Below are positions 5,420 to 6,225 of a stretch of DNA of 6,225 bases, piece after piece. Location: positions 1 to 6,225 of the forward strand of contig CANBCO010000026.1 in NCBI GenBank assembly GCA_947367165.1, read 5' to 3'. The first letter of the stretch is position 1. Each line of letters begins with the position of its first letter. The notes beneath the pieces are model-generated. The model was not told the origin of the DNA. It made no database searches and saw nothing but the letters and a program-made list of their open reading frames with translations. The stretch is from an uncultured Coriobacteriaceae bacterium. GTDB lineage: Bacteria > Actinomycetota > Coriobacteriia > Coriobacteriales > Atopobiaceae. The position numbers and the translations under genes were made by a program.

Positions 5420-6225
5420 TTAGCCTTTCATCTCTTCCTGCGGAGCTTTGCCGGGTTCATCGGCACCCATAGCAAGCAACGCTTCTAACTCCGACACATA
5501 CGGATCGGAATCTGCGACTTCATACGGGCTTCTTTTCATGTAAGCCTTTACTTGCGCTTGGGACTTTCTGATATTTTGAAGCGTTCCAGGACCTGCCACG
5601 CATCCTCCGGGGCACGCCATTCCTTCCAGCAAATAACCTGGGTACTTCCCTTTTACCGCATCGCGCAAAAGCGTGCGGCAATTATCCAGGCCTTCTGCAG
5701 CTGCAGTGGGAACATCTCGCTCAGGATTTTTGTCGTGAACGGCATTTACCACAGCACTTGCAACACCGCCCGAAACCGCAAAACCGCGCCCGTTAGCACT
5801 TGCCGCTTCAAAATCATTTTTCTCGGGCTTAGGAAGCTCAACGTAGTCAATCTCTTTTACATCGAGCATAGCTGCTACTTCTTCAAACGTAAGCACAAAA
5901 TCGACTTCGCTTCGCACACTTTCGCGCATAGCCTCGAGCTTTTTAGCAGAACAGGGACCTACAAACACAATTTTTGCATGAGGGTGGCGTTTTCTAAGCA
6001 TCCGCGCTGTTAACGTCATTGGCGTAAGTGCCATTGAAATGCACTTTGCATACTCAGGAAAGTCTTTCTTCGCCATCATAGCCCACGCAGGACAACACGA
6101 TGTCGCCATAAACGGCAGCTTTTCTGGCACCTCTTTAATAAAGTCGTCGGCTTCTTGAACGGTACAAAGATCAGCTCCAATCGCCACTTCCTCTACGCCC
6201 GAAAAACCTAGCAGCGAAAATGCCT
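5420..6225 (-). CDS. [FeFe]-hydrogenase large subunit, C-terminal part (5' end beyond window)
   Basis: The frame is open to the window edge, giving 268 codons of the H-cluster domain (PF02906). I do not take the GTG at 6187 as the start, because the upstream codons continue family-like sequence (AFSLLGFSGVEEVAIGADLC). Numbering from that GTG, the three H-cluster motifs are TSCCPAW (29-35; Cys31 probable proton relay, Cys32 ligand), VGPCSAKKLEA (Cys79) and EGMACPGGCVAGPGTL (Cys192 and Cys196), so all four cluster cysteines are present. The family makes or oxidises H2 at a di-iron site linked to a [4Fe-4S] cluster, in anaerobes. GPC instead of the MPC common in group A, AGPGT in motif 3 in place of GGGQP, and TPM where group A usually has SPM point to a group B-like or otherwise divergent hydrogenase. 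The subgroup depends on the missing N-terminal Fe-S domains. A charged tail of about 40 residues ends the protein. Maturases are not in the window. Confidence 0.88.
   Translation of the reverse strand, partial: AFSLLGFSGVEEVAIGADLCTVQEADDFIKEVPEKLPFMATSCCPAWAMMAKKDFPEYAKCISMALTPMTLTARMLRKRHPHAKIVFVGPCSAKKLEAMRESVRSEVDFVLTFEEVAAMLDVKEIDYVELPKPEKNDFEAASANGRGFAVSGGVASAVVNAVHDKNPERDVPTAAAEGLDNCRTLLRDAVKGKYPGYLLEGMACPGGCVAGPGTLQNIRKSQAQVKAYMKRSPYEVADSDPYVSELEALLAMGADEPGKAPQEEMKG

Noticed and set aside
5695..5706. Tandem palindrome CTGCAGCTGCAG
   Set aside because: It lies in the hydrogenase gene and encodes a Thr-Ala-Ala-Ala-Glu stretch; simple alanine codons explain it.
5552..6013. Open frame (153 codons) on the plus strand opposite the hydrogenase gene
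   Set aside because: Antisense to a conserved H-cluster domain with intact motifs; no Shine-Dalgarno or family signature.
1..6225. Mobile element, prophage, CRISPR or defence system
   Set aside because: No transposase, integrase, terminal inverted repeats, regularly spaced repeats, toxin-antitoxin pair or nuclease gene is visible. Apart from the dispersed motif, the content is housekeeping and energy metabolism.

Overview
The window looks like ordinary chromosome from an anaerobic, moderate-GC actinobacterium. My best guess is a Coriobacteriia relative (Atopobium/Lancefieldella/Olsenella type). The reasons are a PF12897-type (Rv3722c-like) aspartate aminotransferase, the end of an [FeFe]-hydrogenase gene (anaerobic metabolism), and a STAS protein next to a Tat-type gene. 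The taxonomic guess is inference. There is no tRNA, rRNA, CRISPR array, transposase or phage gene.

Layout: five transcription units alternate in strand. (1) A leftward operon (1388 down to 1) encodes a membrane-anchored TPR protein, a single-domain STAS protein and the first 16 codons of a TatA/TatB-like protein cut by the window edge. (2) A rightward class I/II aminotransferase (1492-2769) diverges from it across about 100 bp that carries back-to-back -10-like boxes. (3) A leftward HAD-superfamily phosphatase (2783-3436) converges tail-to-tail with the aminotransferase, with only 13 bp between stops. (4) Rightward aspS (3493-5289), aspartyl-tRNA synthetase, diverges from the HAD gene across 56 bp. 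(5) A leftward [FeFe]-hydrogenase large-subunit gene (5420 to beyond 6225) lacks its 5' end here and converges on aspS. Between 5290 and 5419 lie a hairpin and an imperfect direct repeat.

How the genes relate: the aminotransferase would make aspartate and AspRS would charge tRNA with it, but they are separate transcription units. The HAD enzyme is probably housekeeping metabolite repair. The TPR/STAS/Tat-like cluster suggests an envelope-linked function, but its partners (anti-sigma kinase, TatC) are not in the window.

The most unusual signal is a repeated word. The 9-mer GCCGAGAAA occurs six times in 6.2 kb (both strands), against about 0.05 expected by chance. All six copies continue into a looser 15-base consensus, GCCGAGAAAASCRCC. 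Four copies are inside genes, always as the codons Ala-Glu-Lys, and two form the inverted arms of the hairpin after aspS. Dispersed copies plus an inverted pair at a gene end is the arrangement known for DNA-uptake sequences in Neisseria and Haemophilus. It deserves a genome-wide count.
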